Part shown: positions 34,455-43,750 of the stretch, one piece after another | Numbering within the stretch: position 1 is the first letter of the stretch | Layout: each line of letters opens with the position of its first letter | Position numbers and translations under genes: made by a program | The notes under the pieces: model-generated | What the model saw: the letters and a program-made list of their open reading frames with translations, nothing else | Told to the model about the DNA's origin: nothing | Database searches by the model: none | Source: CALKJP01 sp046299555 | Lineage (GTDB): Bacteria > Bacteroidota > Bacteroidia > JACCXN01 | Direction of reading: 5' to 3' | DNA length: 64,000 nucleotides | Assembly (NCBI GenBank): GCA_046299555.1 | Contig: JBKBHS010000005.1 | Coordinates: forward strand, 101,190-165,189

Positions 34455-35789
34455 ATGTTTGAGAATTTAAGTGATAAAATTGAAAGAGCCTTTAAACTAT
34501 TAAAAGGGCAAGGACAAATTACTGAAATTAACGTTGCTGAAACACTGAAAGAAATTAGAAAAGCATTGTTAGATGCTGACGTTAATTATAAAATTGCCAA
34601 AGAATTTACTGATACGGTTAAGGCCAAAGCGCTCGGTCAAAACGTACTTACAGCAGTTTCTCCCGGACAATTATTAGTTAAAATTACGCATGATGAACTT
34701 GCCAAATTAATGGGTGGCGAAAAATCAGACCTTAATTTATCTGCCAACCCCGCTATAATTCTAATGGCAGGATTACAAGGTTCAGGTAAAACTACCCATT
34801 CCGGGAAATTAGCCAACTTTCTAAAAAATAAAAAAGGTAAGAAACCCCTTTTGGTTGCTTGCGATGTTTACCGACCTGCAGCCATTGACCAATTACATGT
34901 ATTAGGGCAACAAATTGGCGTAGAAGTTTTTTCAGATAAAGAAAGCAAAGATCCGGTTAATATTGCTACCAAAGCTATTCAACAAGCAAAAGCAAACGGA
35001 AATAATGTAGTAATAGTCGATACAGCCGGACGTTTAGCCATAGACGAACAAATGATGGATGAAATTGCACGTATTAAACAAGCAATTAACCCTCATGAAA
35101 TATTATTTGTGGTTGATTCCATGACAGGGCAAGACGCTGTTAATACGGCCAAAGCTTTCAACGATAAATTAGATTTTACGGGAGTTATACTTACCAAATT
35201 AGATGGTGACACTCGTGGTGGTGCAGCCTTATCCATTCGCTCGGTAGTTCAAAAGCCCATAAAATTTGTAGGAACAGGCGAAAAAATGGAAGCGCTGGAT
35301 ATTTTCTATCCTGATCGTATGGCCGATCGTATTTTGGGAATGGGAGATATTGTTACCTTGGTTGAAAAAGCACAGGAACAATATGACGAACAAAAAGCGC
35401 GCGAACTTCAAAAGAAAATTGCAAAAAATCAATTCAACTTTAACGACTTTTTAGACCAATTAAATCAAATAAAAAAAATGGGGAATATAAAAGATTTAGT
35501 TGGTATGATTCCCGGTGTTGGCAAGGCATTAAAAGGAATGGATATTGACGATAATGCATTTAAAAGCATTGAAGCCATTATACTTTCAATGACTCCTAAA
35601 GAACGCGAAAACCCCGAAATTATTAACGGAAGCAGACGTCAACGCATTGCTAAAGGAAGCGGAACAAACATTCAAGAAGTTAATAAATTATTAAAGCAAT
35701 TTGAAGATACCAGAAAAATGATGCGCATGATGAGCGATAAAGATAAAATGGCAAAATTAATGCGCAACATGCCAAACATGAGGAGATAG
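34455..35789 (+). CDS. ffh: Signal recognition particle protein Ffh
   Basis: The start is the ATG giving MFENLSDKIERAFKLLKGQG, the conserved Ffh beginning; an open frame continues upstream through the terminator but is not coding. The 444-residue GTPase has the N domain (1-90), the G domain with GLQGSGKT, DTAGRLAID and TKLDGDTRGGAAL, and the C-terminal M domain with GMIPGVGK and RRQRIAKGSG, which binds SRP RNA and signal peptides. It targets membrane proteins to the Sec translocon during translation. Confidence 0.97.
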   Translation: MFENLSDKIERAFKLLKGQGQITEINVAETLKEIRKALLDADVNYKIAKEFTDTVKAKALGQNVLTAVSPGQLLVKITHDELAKLMGGEKSDLNLSANPAIILMAGLQGSGKTTHSGKLANFLKNKKGKKPLLVACDVYRPAAIDQLHVLGQQIGVEVFSDKESKDPVNIATKAIQQAKANGNNVVIVDTAGRLAIDEQMMDEIARIKQAINPHEILFVVDSMTGQDAVNTAKAFNDKLDFTGVILTKLDGDTRGGAALSIRSVVQKPIKFVGTGEKMEALDIFYPDRMADRILGMGDIVTLVEKAQEQYDEQKARELQKKIAKNQFNFNDFLDQLNQIKKMGNIKDLVGMIPGVGKALKGMDIDDNAFKSIEAIILSMTPKERENPEIINGSRRQRIAKGSGTNIQEVNKLLKQFEDTRKMMRMMSDKDKMAKLMRNMPNMRR

Positions 35790-35983
35790 TTTTTAAACAA
35801 TTTGATGATTAGGCGATTTGATGATTTAGTGAATTTGAGATTTGAAAATTTATACTTTAATTTATCTGAAAGATTATAATTCAATAATTCATTAAATCTT
35901 TAAATCAATATTTCATCAACTCAACAATTCAATAAATCTCAAATATTCTCAACCAACTTCAATCAATCTCTTAATTAAATATA

Positions 35984-36859
35984 ATGATACTTATTGACGG
36001 GAAAAAAATAGCACAAGAAATAAAAGAAGAAGTTGCCAAAGAAGTTGCTCAACGCAAATTGTTAGGTCTTAAAATTCCCCATTTAGCAGCTATATTAGTT
36101 GGAAACGATGGCGCAAGCGAAACGTATGTAGGTGCAAAAGTAAAAACTTGCCATGATGTTGGTTTCGATTCTACTTTAATTCGACTTGAAGCATCAACTA
36201 CGGAAAAAGAACTACTAAATCAAATAGATATACTTAATACCAATCCTACAATTGATGGATTCATTGTACAATTGCCATTGCCCAAACACATTAACGAACA
36301 AAAAATAATAGAAGCCATCAATCCGGAAAAAGATGTAGATGGTTTTCATCCTGTTAATGCCGGAAAAATGCTATTAAATTTACCCTGCTTTCTTCCTGCT
36401 ACCCCATTTGGTATTATACAATTATTAGAAAGATACAATATTGAAACCAGCGGAAAGCATTGTGTAGTCATAGGCCGCTCCAACATTGTGGGCATGCCCA
36501 TGAGTGTGCTGTTAGCCAGAAATGCATATCCGGGTAATTGCACAGTTACCATAACTCACAGTCGCACCAAAAATTTAAAAGAGCTTACTTTACAAGCAGA
36601 TATTATTGTTGCAGCTATAGGCAAAGCCGAATTTTTAACTGCCGATATGATAAAACAAGGAGCTGTGGTAATTGATGTAGGCATTACCCGTTTACCTTCC
36701 GATAAAACCAAGACAGGTTTTAAGTTATTTGGCGATGTAAAATTTGACGAAGTAGCACCTAAATGCAGTTATATTACTCCTGTGCCGGGTGGTGTAGGTC
36801 CAATGACAATTATGTCATTAATAAAAAATACCTTACAGGCTTGTAAAAATAAAGATTAA
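35984..36859 (+). CDS. folD: Bifunctional methylenetetrahydrofolate dehydrogenase/cyclohydrolase
   Basis: 291 residues. It interconverts 5,10-methylene-, 5,10-methenyl- and 10-formyl-tetrahydrofolate in the cytoplasm. Seen: LVGNDGASETYVGAKVKTC with the catalytic Tyr and Lys, GFIVQLPLPKHI, GRSNIVGMPMSVLL for NADP binding and PVPGGVGPMTIMSL at the end. The TerB-DnaJ gene starts 1 nt after its stop, so they are likely co-transcribed, although the functions seem unrelated. Confidence 0.97.
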   Translation: MILIDGKKIAQEIKEEVAKEVAQRKLLGLKIPHLAAILVGNDGASETYVGAKVKTCHDVGFDSTLIRLEASTTEKELLNQIDILNTNPTIDGFIVQLPLPKHINEQKIIEAINPEKDVDGFHPVNAGKMLLNLPCFLPATPFGIIQLLERYNIETSGKHCVVIGRSNIVGMPMSVLLARNAYPGNCTVTITHSRTKNLKELTLQADIIVAAIGKAEFLTADMIKQGAVVIDVGITRLPSDKTKTGFKLFGDVKFDEVAPKCSYITPVPGGVGPMTIMSLIKNTLQACKNKD

Positions 36860-36860
36860 C

Positions 36861-37598
36861 ATGAGCTTTGCTAAATGGATTGGCGGTGCCTTAGGATGGA
36901 CTTTTGGCGGTCCCATAGGCGGACTTTTTGGATTTGCTTTAGGAGCCATATTAGACGAAACTAACAAAACCGATTCAAATAAAACCATACATACAAACTA
37001 CCGCAAAAATCAAACTACTGCAGGAGATTTTAATATAAGCCTTTTGGTGCTTTCTGCAGCTGTTATGAAAGCTGACGGAAAACATTTAAAATCTGAACTG
37101 GAATATATCAAACAATTTTACATTCTACAGTTTGGAGAAAAAATTGCTCAACAATACATCCCCTATCTAAAGGAACTACTTCAAAAAGAAATTCCCCTTT
37201 ATGATGTTTGCCTACAAATTCGACATCATATGCTTTCATCTCATAAGCTGCAATTATTACATTATTTATTTGGAATTGCTTTAGCGGATGGAGATATTCA
37301 TAAATCAGAGTTAGATTTAATTCATCAAATTGCAAGCTATTTAGGAATTAGTGAAAAAGATTTTGCATCTATAAAGGCCATGTTTGTAAAAGATATAAAC
37401 GCTGATTACAAAATATTAGAGATAGAACCCACTGCCAGCGATGAAGAAGTTAGAAAAGCTTACAGAAGAATGGCTATGAAATACCACCCAGACAAAGTAA
37501 CCCATTTAGGCGAAGAATTTCAGAAATCTGCTAAAGAAAAATTCCAAAAATTACAAGAAGCCTACGAAAATATTAAGAAAAGCAGAGGAATGAATTAA
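36861..37598 (+). CDS. TerB-DnaJ (DjlA-like) co-chaperone
   Basis: 245 residues. An N-terminal Gly-rich hydrophobic hairpin (WIGGALGWTFGGPIGGLFG, about 5-30) probably inserts in the membrane. A TerB-like helical region follows (about 55-170) and the C-terminal 65 residues are a J domain, DYKILEIEPTASDEEVRKAY with the HPD motif in KYHPDKV, which stimulates DnaK ATPase. This is the DjlA arrangement, although DjlA usually has a single TM. The partner DnaK is elsewhere. Confidence 0.88.
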   Translation: MSFAKWIGGALGWTFGGPIGGLFGFALGAILDETNKTDSNKTIHTNYRKNQTTAGDFNISLLVLSAAVMKADGKHLKSELEYIKQFYILQFGEKIAQQYIPYLKELLQKEIPLYDVCLQIRHHMLSSHKLQLLHYLFGIALADGDIHKSELDLIHQIASYLGISEKDFASIKAMFVKDINADYKILEIEPTASDEEVRKAYRRMAMKYHPDKVTHLGEEFQKSAKEKFQKLQEAYENIKKSRGMN

Positions 37599-37700
37599 TT
37601 CTTTTTTATATAAGCATGTGATTGCAAGGCGCAAAGCAACAATGAAATCTTCTTTTATACTATTCACTGCAAAGCGATGAATCTAATCACTGAATAATCA

Positions 37701-38084
37701 CTAAAAAAACTGCTTTAACCATTCCAAAGCCTCATCTTCTTTGGTGAAAATTTTAGTTGGTCTTGCCGGTTTATCAAATTTTAAAAAGAAATTACCTACT
37801 ATTTTTTGTGGCAAATCACTAATTACATAAGCTTCGGCTTTGGCATAAGGATTTGAATCGGCACTTGCAATAAATTTTCTTGCTTCTGCCGAAGGCAAGG
37901 TATATTTATCTACTTTTAAAAGTAATGGTAAAACTTTTCCTCCACCAACTTGTCGGCACGATTCAGCTATAGACTTAACATCATCTACCGTAATTTCTTC
38001 ATTCCCCAAAACATTTATATATAGATATGTGTTGTTATCTATGTAAGATAATTTTATAGTATATTTTTTATTTTCGGTTGACAA
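37701..38084 (-). CDS. Small SpoIIAA/STAS-like protein
   Basis: 127 residues, soluble. The layout (IKLSYIDNNTYLYINVLGNEEI, a central EARKFIASAD and C-terminal FFLKFDKPARPTKIFTKEDEALEWLKQFF, in parts) resembles the SpoIIAA-like STAS fold, whose members often end with an EALEWL helix. Beyond the fold no function can be given. It is isolated, divergent from the giant surface-protein gene. Confidence 0.65.
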   Translation of the reverse strand: MSTENKKYTIKLSYIDNNTYLYINVLGNEEITVDDVKSIAESCRQVGGGKVLPLLLKVDKYTLPSAEARKFIASADSNPYAKAEAYVISDLPQKIVGNFFLKFDKPARPTKIFTKEDEALEWLKQFF

Positions 38085-38222
38085 AATGTTAGTTACTTTT
38101 AGTAGAATAAAAACGAACTTTAATATGAATATTTTAAATTTTCGTAGTAAAAATATCTAAATTTATCTAATTTAACAAATGTTAAAATTCTATTAAGTTT
38201 AGGATAACATATTTAAGTAATC

Positions 38223-38230
38223 TAAATTTG
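38223..38230 (+). promoter_or_regulatory. Bacteroidota -7 element for the first giant T9SS gene
   Basis: TAAATTTG is an exact TAnnTTTG match 22 nt before the ATG at 38253. A weak TTTAG lies near -33. Confidence 0.45.
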
Positions 38231-38252
38231 TAAAAATTTAATTAATTGAACT

Positions 38253-41200
38253 ATGAGTAAATTATACACCTATGTAAAAAGTCTTGCACTTACACTTTTA
38301 ATAATTGGAAGTGTAGCGGTGCATGCACAAACGATTATTATTAATCCATCCGGTGATGGTGGATTTTCTAACGGTCCTGATTTTACTTCAAATGGATGGA
38401 CTGTTGTAAATACCACAACAACACCATACAATGCTTGGTGGGTTGGAACAGCTCCCGTTGGTATAGGTTCTGGTAATGTAGCATATATTTCCGATGATGC
38501 TGCAGGTGCAACCCATAATTATTCCACCAGCCAAGGTAATCAAGTTCATTTTTACAGAGATGTAACCATCCCTCAAGGAGAATCAGCATTTCTCCAATTC
38601 GACATAATTGTAAACGGTGAAAATAATTATGATTTACTACAAGTTTCTATTGCTCCAACAACAGTTACACCAACTGCTAGTACTACTTTTCCGGGCTTCG
38701 GTACTGGTCCAATTGTAACTGGTGCTACCGTGTTAGGAAATTACAGTATGTTAGGAACTACATCACAAACCATAACTATTTCTATTCCATCAAATATATT
38801 GAATAATTGCAATGCGCCCGCTACCGTAAGATTAATATTTTCTTGGAAAAGTGATACAAGTGTTGGCACTCAACCTCCTGTTGCTATTGATAATATTTCG
38901 TTAGTTTCGACACCTTTAACTCCTTCACCAACTGCAGGAACTTTTACTATAGACAATACTTTACCAACTGCCGGAACTAATTTTAACAACTTTACTGCAG
39001 CCATTACCTGGCTTAATGCCGCTCAAAATTCATGTGCAGGAATCAATAATCCAATTGTTTTTAATGTTACAGCAGGGCAAACTTTTACTGAATTACCTCC
39101 TGCCATTATAGCAACTGGAACTGCAGCTAATACTATTACATTCCAAAAATCTGGTACAGGTTCAAATCCAATTATTTTAGCTACTAACGGAGTTGGAACT
39201 GCAGATGCTGGTATTGTTATTGCCGGTGGGGACTATATTACTTTTGATGGTATTGATATTCAGGATAATCCTGCCAATACAACTATCAATGCTCAAATGG
39301 AATATGGATATTTAATCAGAAATGCAAGTGCTACCGATGGGGCATTAAACAATACTATTAAAAACTGTAATGTATCATTAAATATTACAAGAACTACAGC
39401 AATTGGTATTTTAGTGAGTGCTTCTACAACTGGTGGTGGATTTACGCCAACTGCAACAAGTGGTACTAATAGCAATAACTTGATTGACTCCGTTTTTGTT
39501 GAAAATTGCGGATTAGGTGGTATATTAGTTACATCAGGATCATCTACTTATCCTGGAGTAAATAACCAAGTTTTAAATTCAACTATTGGTGCAGGATATG
39601 TTGGAATCCCTAACGGAAGTATAGGAACAGGAACTACTACTGCGTATGGTATCCAATTCAATAATCAAAGCGATTTTAATATTAAATATAACAAAGTTAG
39701 AAATTTAGTATCAACCGGAACTAAACGTGGAATTTACGTTTTAGGTGCACAAGGAACATCAACCGTAAGTCATAATATTGTTCAAGGAATCAGAAATAAC
39801 TCTACAACAAGTACATTATCCCAAAGAGGGATGGATTTAGCCTTATCTACTACCGGTACCCATACACTTAATATATATAATAATATGATCAGCGATATAT
39901 TAGCTGATTACACCGGTACTGCAACTGGTACAAGAGTTTTAATTGGTACAATTTTAGGTTCAGGTTCTGCAACATCAACTTATAATTTTGATTTCAATTC
40001 CATTAGTATAGATGGTACGGCTTCCATTACTGCTTCTAACGTTTGTTTAGAACTTGGTGGCTCAACTGCAACTAACAATATTCGTAATAATATTTTGGCA
40101 AACTATACCGGAGCTCAAACAGGTATTGCTAAACACTATTGTATTCGTTCAACATCTGCAACTGCAATGGGTTCTGCAAGTTCTGTTGTTAACTTTAATG
40201 ACTATTATTTATTAGATATAGCTAATGGCTTTACTGCGTTAACCAATACAACCGATCAGGCAACCATTACTGATTGGGATAATGCTATAACTACTCCTTC
40301 GGCTCCAATTGATGTAAATTCGGTTGCAGTTGACCCACAATTTTTTGATATAAAAGTTGATCTTCATACAACCTCTCCAAACGTGGCCGGGATTGGGGAT
40401 TTAACGGGAATTACTTGGGTTACCGATGATATTGATGGTCAACCAAGAACTACTCCGATTGATATTGGAGCAGACCAATTTTCTCCTCCTGCAACTATCG
40501 ATATGGGAGCCATTGTTTTAGTTTCTCCTTTAACAACAGGTTGCCATAGCTCGTCTGAAAATGTAATTGTAAAAATTAAAAATTATTCAACACAACCTAT
40601 TGATTTTTCAGTAAATAACACTACTGTAACTTGTAATGTAACAGGTGCTGCTACACAAACATTTAACGTTACTTTAAACAACAACTCTTTAAATGGTGGG
40701 AACCCATTAGCACCCGGTGATTCATTAGATGTTCCAATGGGTGTATTAAACATGACTGCCTCGGGAATATATACATTCGATGCCTTTACAACCGTAAACT
40801 TTGATGGTGCCCCTGCCAACAATGCTATGCCTACTGTAAACATTACCGTTGGAGCGGGAACAATAAGTGCATTATCCAATAGCATTTGTTTTGGTTCAGG
40901 AGCTACATTAAATGCGACAGGATTTAATGGTACAATTCAGTGGGAAAGTAGTACCGATGGAGGTATCACATGGAATCCAATTGCAGGTGCTACCAATGCA
41001 ACTTTAATTGATTCTCCTCTTGTAAATACCGATTATCGCTTAGTTGCTTGTGGAACTAATACATCTAATGTAATAACAATTAATGTTACTGTAACTGCAC
41101 CTCCTACAGCTGTTGGAGATACTGTTTGTGGACAAGGAAGTGTAACATTAACGGCTAATGGTTCAGGTACCTTATTATGGTATAATGACTCTATTGGAGG

Positions 41201-43619
41201 TTCACCATTATTTACCGGCTCTTCATTTACAACTAACATTACAGCTACAGATACATTCTATGTAGAAAATGTTGATGGTGGTGGACTTCAATTTGTTGGT
41301 CCTCTAAACCCAAATGCGGTTGGAACATTTGGATCTTGGAATTCTACAGCACAATGGATGAACTTCACAGTTTCTCAACCACTAACACTTGTATCAGTTG
41401 ATATGTTTTTTTCAAGTGCTATTGGTTCTCCATTTAGTCTAATTATTAGAGACGCAGTAACATTAACTACTGTACATACTTATAATGGTACAGTTTCTGT
41501 ATCAAATCCAACTCCAACTACACCTCAAACTGTTCCTTTAAATGCAATTTTATCACCAGGTACTTATCAAATAGGTTATGGAACAGCTACCAATACATTT
41601 AGAAACAATGCCGGAGCGGTTTATCCATATCAAATACCAGGAGTTTTAAGTATAACAGGAAATACATTTGACCAAACTTATTATTACATGTTCTATAATT
41701 GGGCTGTATTTACCGGTTGTCCAAGCACTAGAACACCTGTAATTGCAGTTTCTACTCCTGCTGACACAGTAAACATTACTGCAAGTGCAACGAATATTTG
41801 TACAGGAGATTCCGTAACTTTAGTTGCAAGCAGTACAAATGCAGATTACATTTACACTTGGTCTCCATTAGCATTAACAGGTGATACCGTAGGTGCAGTT
41901 ATTAACAATACAACAACTATTACTGTAAACGCAAACGATACCATAAGCGGATGCTCTAATTCTGCATCAATTACAATAACGGCCAATCAATATCCAACAT
42001 TTACACTAAGTGCTACTCCTGCTACTATTTGCCAGGGAGATACAACACAATTGTTAGCAAATACTTCGAGTACATATTGTGCCGGTGGGCCAAGCAGTAC
42101 AGCTGACTCAAATGTTGAAAGTGTTAGTATGATCGGAGAAAATGGCTCATCCTTAAATTTTACAGGATGTCCCGGTGTTACCGGAGTTCAAAATTTACTT
42201 ACACAAACAGTTGAAGTAATTGCAGGAAATACTTATACAATAAATATTCAATTTGGTACTTGTGGCGGAAACTATGCAGGTGCAGGTGAAGCATGGATAG
42301 ATTTTAATCATAATGGAGTTTATGAGCCATCAGAATCAATCCTGCAAACTTCTGGAACTCCGGGAACAGGTACTTGGGCTGGTGTACAAACATTCAATAT
42401 CAACATACCTTCTAATGCCATAAATGGTGTTACTAGAATGAGAATTAATCAGCAAGAGGGAGGTACTTTACCTTTAAATCCATGTGCAACATTTACTTGG
42501 GGTTCTATTATGGAATTTTCCGTATTGATTACTGGTGGTCAAGCGTCTTTAACTTATGCATGGATGCCTTCAGGCTCTTTAAATGATGCAACTATCTTTA
42601 ATCCTCTTGCAACTCCAACTACAACAACTACCTATTTTGTAGATGTTACAAATGGTGCAGGTTGTACAACTACTGATTCAATTGTTGTAACAGTTAACCC
42701 TGCTCCTATTGTTAACTTAGGTGCAGATACAGTGGTATGTGGAGCTACAAGCTTAACTTTAGATGCCGGAAATACCGGTGCTAATTACTTATGGAACGAT
42801 AACAGTACTAATCAAACATTATTAGTTACTTCTAATGGTACCTATACTGTTACTGTTACCGAATTAGTTAACAATTGCTCAGCTAGTGATTCTATTGCAG
42901 TAAGCTTTGGAACTGTACCTACAGTAACATTACCAGCAGATACTGCAATTTGTGCAGGTTCTTCATTAACAATTGATGCCGGTGCCGGATATGCTTCATA
43001 CAACTGGAATAATGGAGATCAAACTCAAACTACTACAGTAAACTCGGCCGGAACTTATTCTGTAACAATTACGAATAATGATGGTTGTGCTGCTACAGAC
43101 AGTATAGTTGTTACCGTAAATGCTTTACCGGTAGTAAATTTAGGTAATGATACTACTGTTTGTAACAATCAAAACATAACTCTTGATGCCGGTGCCGGTT
43201 TTGCATCCTACACTTGGACTCCAAGTGGAAATACACAAACAATAACTGTTACCGGAGCAAATACAGTTACAACTTACTCAGTAACCGTTACAGACAATAA
43301 TGGTTGTTCAAATACTGATGCTATTGTGGTAACGTATAGTTCCTGCGTTGGTATGGATGATAATAGCAGTAATTCTAGAAAATTAGAAATTTATCCAAAT
43401 CCAACAAATGGTAATTTCATAATCAATTTTGGTGAAATATTAAGCGATACCGAATTAAATATATTAGACATGAATGGTAAACTTGTTTATTCTGAAGTTA
43501 TAAATAAAAATTCTTCAACTATAAAACAAGTTAATATTGAAAAGTTACCGGCAGGAATTTACATGTTATCTATTCGTTCTAATAACGAAATTCAAACATT
43601 AAGAATTTCTAAATACTAA
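38253..43619 (+). CDS. Giant T9SS-secreted surface protein (type A sorting domain), copy 1
   Basis: 1788 residues. Signal peptide to about residue 25 (VAVHAQ), a lectin-like choice-of-anchor region (about 26-220), a beta-helix-like region (about 240-720) with ITFDGIDIQD, a CARDB-like part (about 755-880), Ig-like modules, a GEVED-type domain (GEAWIDFNHNGVYEPSES, about 1350) and repeated modules with ASYNWNNGDQ and YSVTVTDNNGC. The C-terminal 75 residues (KLEIYPNPTNGNFII on, ending TLRISKY) are a type A sorting domain, cleaved as the protein is attached or released by T9SS. Probably an adhesin. It shares its layout with the next gene. Confidence 0.9.
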   Translation: MSKLYTYVKSLALTLLIIGSVAVHAQTIIINPSGDGGFSNGPDFTSNGWTVVNTTTTPYNAWWVGTAPVGIGSGNVAYISDDAAGATHNYSTSQGNQVHFYRDVTIPQGESAFLQFDIIVNGENNYDLLQVSIAPTTVTPTASTTFPGFGTGPIVTGATVLGNYSMLGTTSQTITISIPSNILNNCNAPATVRLIFSWKSDTSVGTQPPVAIDNISLVSTPLTPSPTAGTFTIDNTLPTAGTNFNNFTAAITWLNAAQNSCAGINNPIVFNVTAGQTFTELPPAIIATGTAANTITFQKSGTGSNPIILATNGVGTADAGIVIAGGDYITFDGIDIQDNPANTTINAQMEYGYLIRNASATDGALNNTIKNCNVSLNITRTTAIGILVSASTTGGGFTPTATSGTNSNNLIDSVFVENCGLGGILVTSGSSTYPGVNNQVLNSTIGAGYVGIPNGSIGTGTTTAYGIQFNNQSDFNIKYNKVRNLVSTGTKRGIYVLGAQGTSTVSHNIVQGIRNNSTTSTLSQRGMDLALSTTGTHTLNIYNNMISDILADYTGTATGTRVLIGTILGSGSATSTYNFDFNSISIDGTASITASNVCLELGGSTATNNIRNNILANYTGAQTGIAKHYCIRSTSATAMGSASSVVNFNDYYLLDIANGFTALTNTTDQATITDWDNAITTPSAPIDVNSVAVDPQFFDIKVDLHTTSPNVAGIGDLTGITWVTDDIDGQPRTTPIDIGADQFSPPATIDMGAIVLVSPLTTGCHSSSENVIVKIKNYSTQPIDFSVNNTTVTCNVTGAATQTFNVTLNNNSLNGGNPLAPGDSLDVPMGVLNMTASGIYTFDAFTTVNFDGAPANNAMPTVNITVGAGTISALSNSICFGSGATLNATGFNGTIQWESSTDGGITWNPIAGATNATLIDSPLVNTDYRLVACGTNTSNVITINVTVTAPPTAVGDTVCGQGSVTLTANGSGTLLWYNDSIGGSPLFTGSSFTTNITATDTFYVENVDGGGLQFVGPLNPNAVGTFGSWNSTAQWMNFTVSQPLTLVSVDMFFSSAIGSPFSLIIRDAVTLTTVHTYNGTVSVSNPTPTTPQTVPLNAILSPGTYQIGYGTATNTFRNNAGAVYPYQIPGVLSITGNTFDQTYYYMFYNWAVFTGCPSTRTPVIAVSTPADTVNITASATNICTGDSVTLVASSTNADYIYTWSPLALTGDTVGAVINNTTTITVNANDTISGCSNSASITITANQYPTFTLSATPATICQGDTTQLLANTSSTYCAGGPSSTADSNVESVSMIGENGSSLNFTGCPGVTGVQNLLTQTVEVIAGNTYTINIQFGTCGGNYAGAGEAWIDFNHNGVYEPSESILQTSGTPGTGTWAGVQTFNINIPSNAINGVTRMRINQQEGGTLPLNPCATFTWGSIMEFSVLITGGQASLTYAWMPSGSLNDATIFNPLATPTTTTTYFVDVTNGAGCTTTDSIVVTVNPAPIVNLGADTVVCGATSLTLDAGNTGANYLWNDNSTNQTLLVTSNGTYTVTVTELVNNCSASDSIAVSFGTVPTVTLPADTAICAGSSLTIDAGAGYASYNWNNGDQTQTTTVNSAGTYSVTITNNDGCAATDSIVVTVNALPVVNLGNDTTVCNNQNITLDAGAGFASYTWTPSGNTQTITVTGANTVTTYSVTVTDNNGCSNTDAIVVTYSSCVGMDDNSSNSRKLEIYPNPTNGNFIINFGEILSDTELNILDMNGKLVYSEVINKNSSTIKQVNIEKLPAGIYMLSIRSNNEIQTLRISKY

Positions 43620-43632
43620 TGTGAATAATTAA

Positions 43633-43670
43633 TTTTAAAAAAGGCGACCTATTGGTCGCCTTTTTTAAAA
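43633..43670. terminator. Rho-independent terminator between the giant genes
   Basis: Stem with core AAAAAAGGCGACC/GGTCGCCTTTTTT, loop TATT (43650-43653), extended to 17 bp by flanking T and A runs. It separates the two paralogues, so they have separate transcripts. Confidence 0.9.
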
Positions 43671-43750
43671 TTAAGTGCATACTATATATAAATTTTCTTA
43701 ACTTTATACCTTAAGTTAAGTTGTTTTTTACTTTTAGAACCCATTTGCTT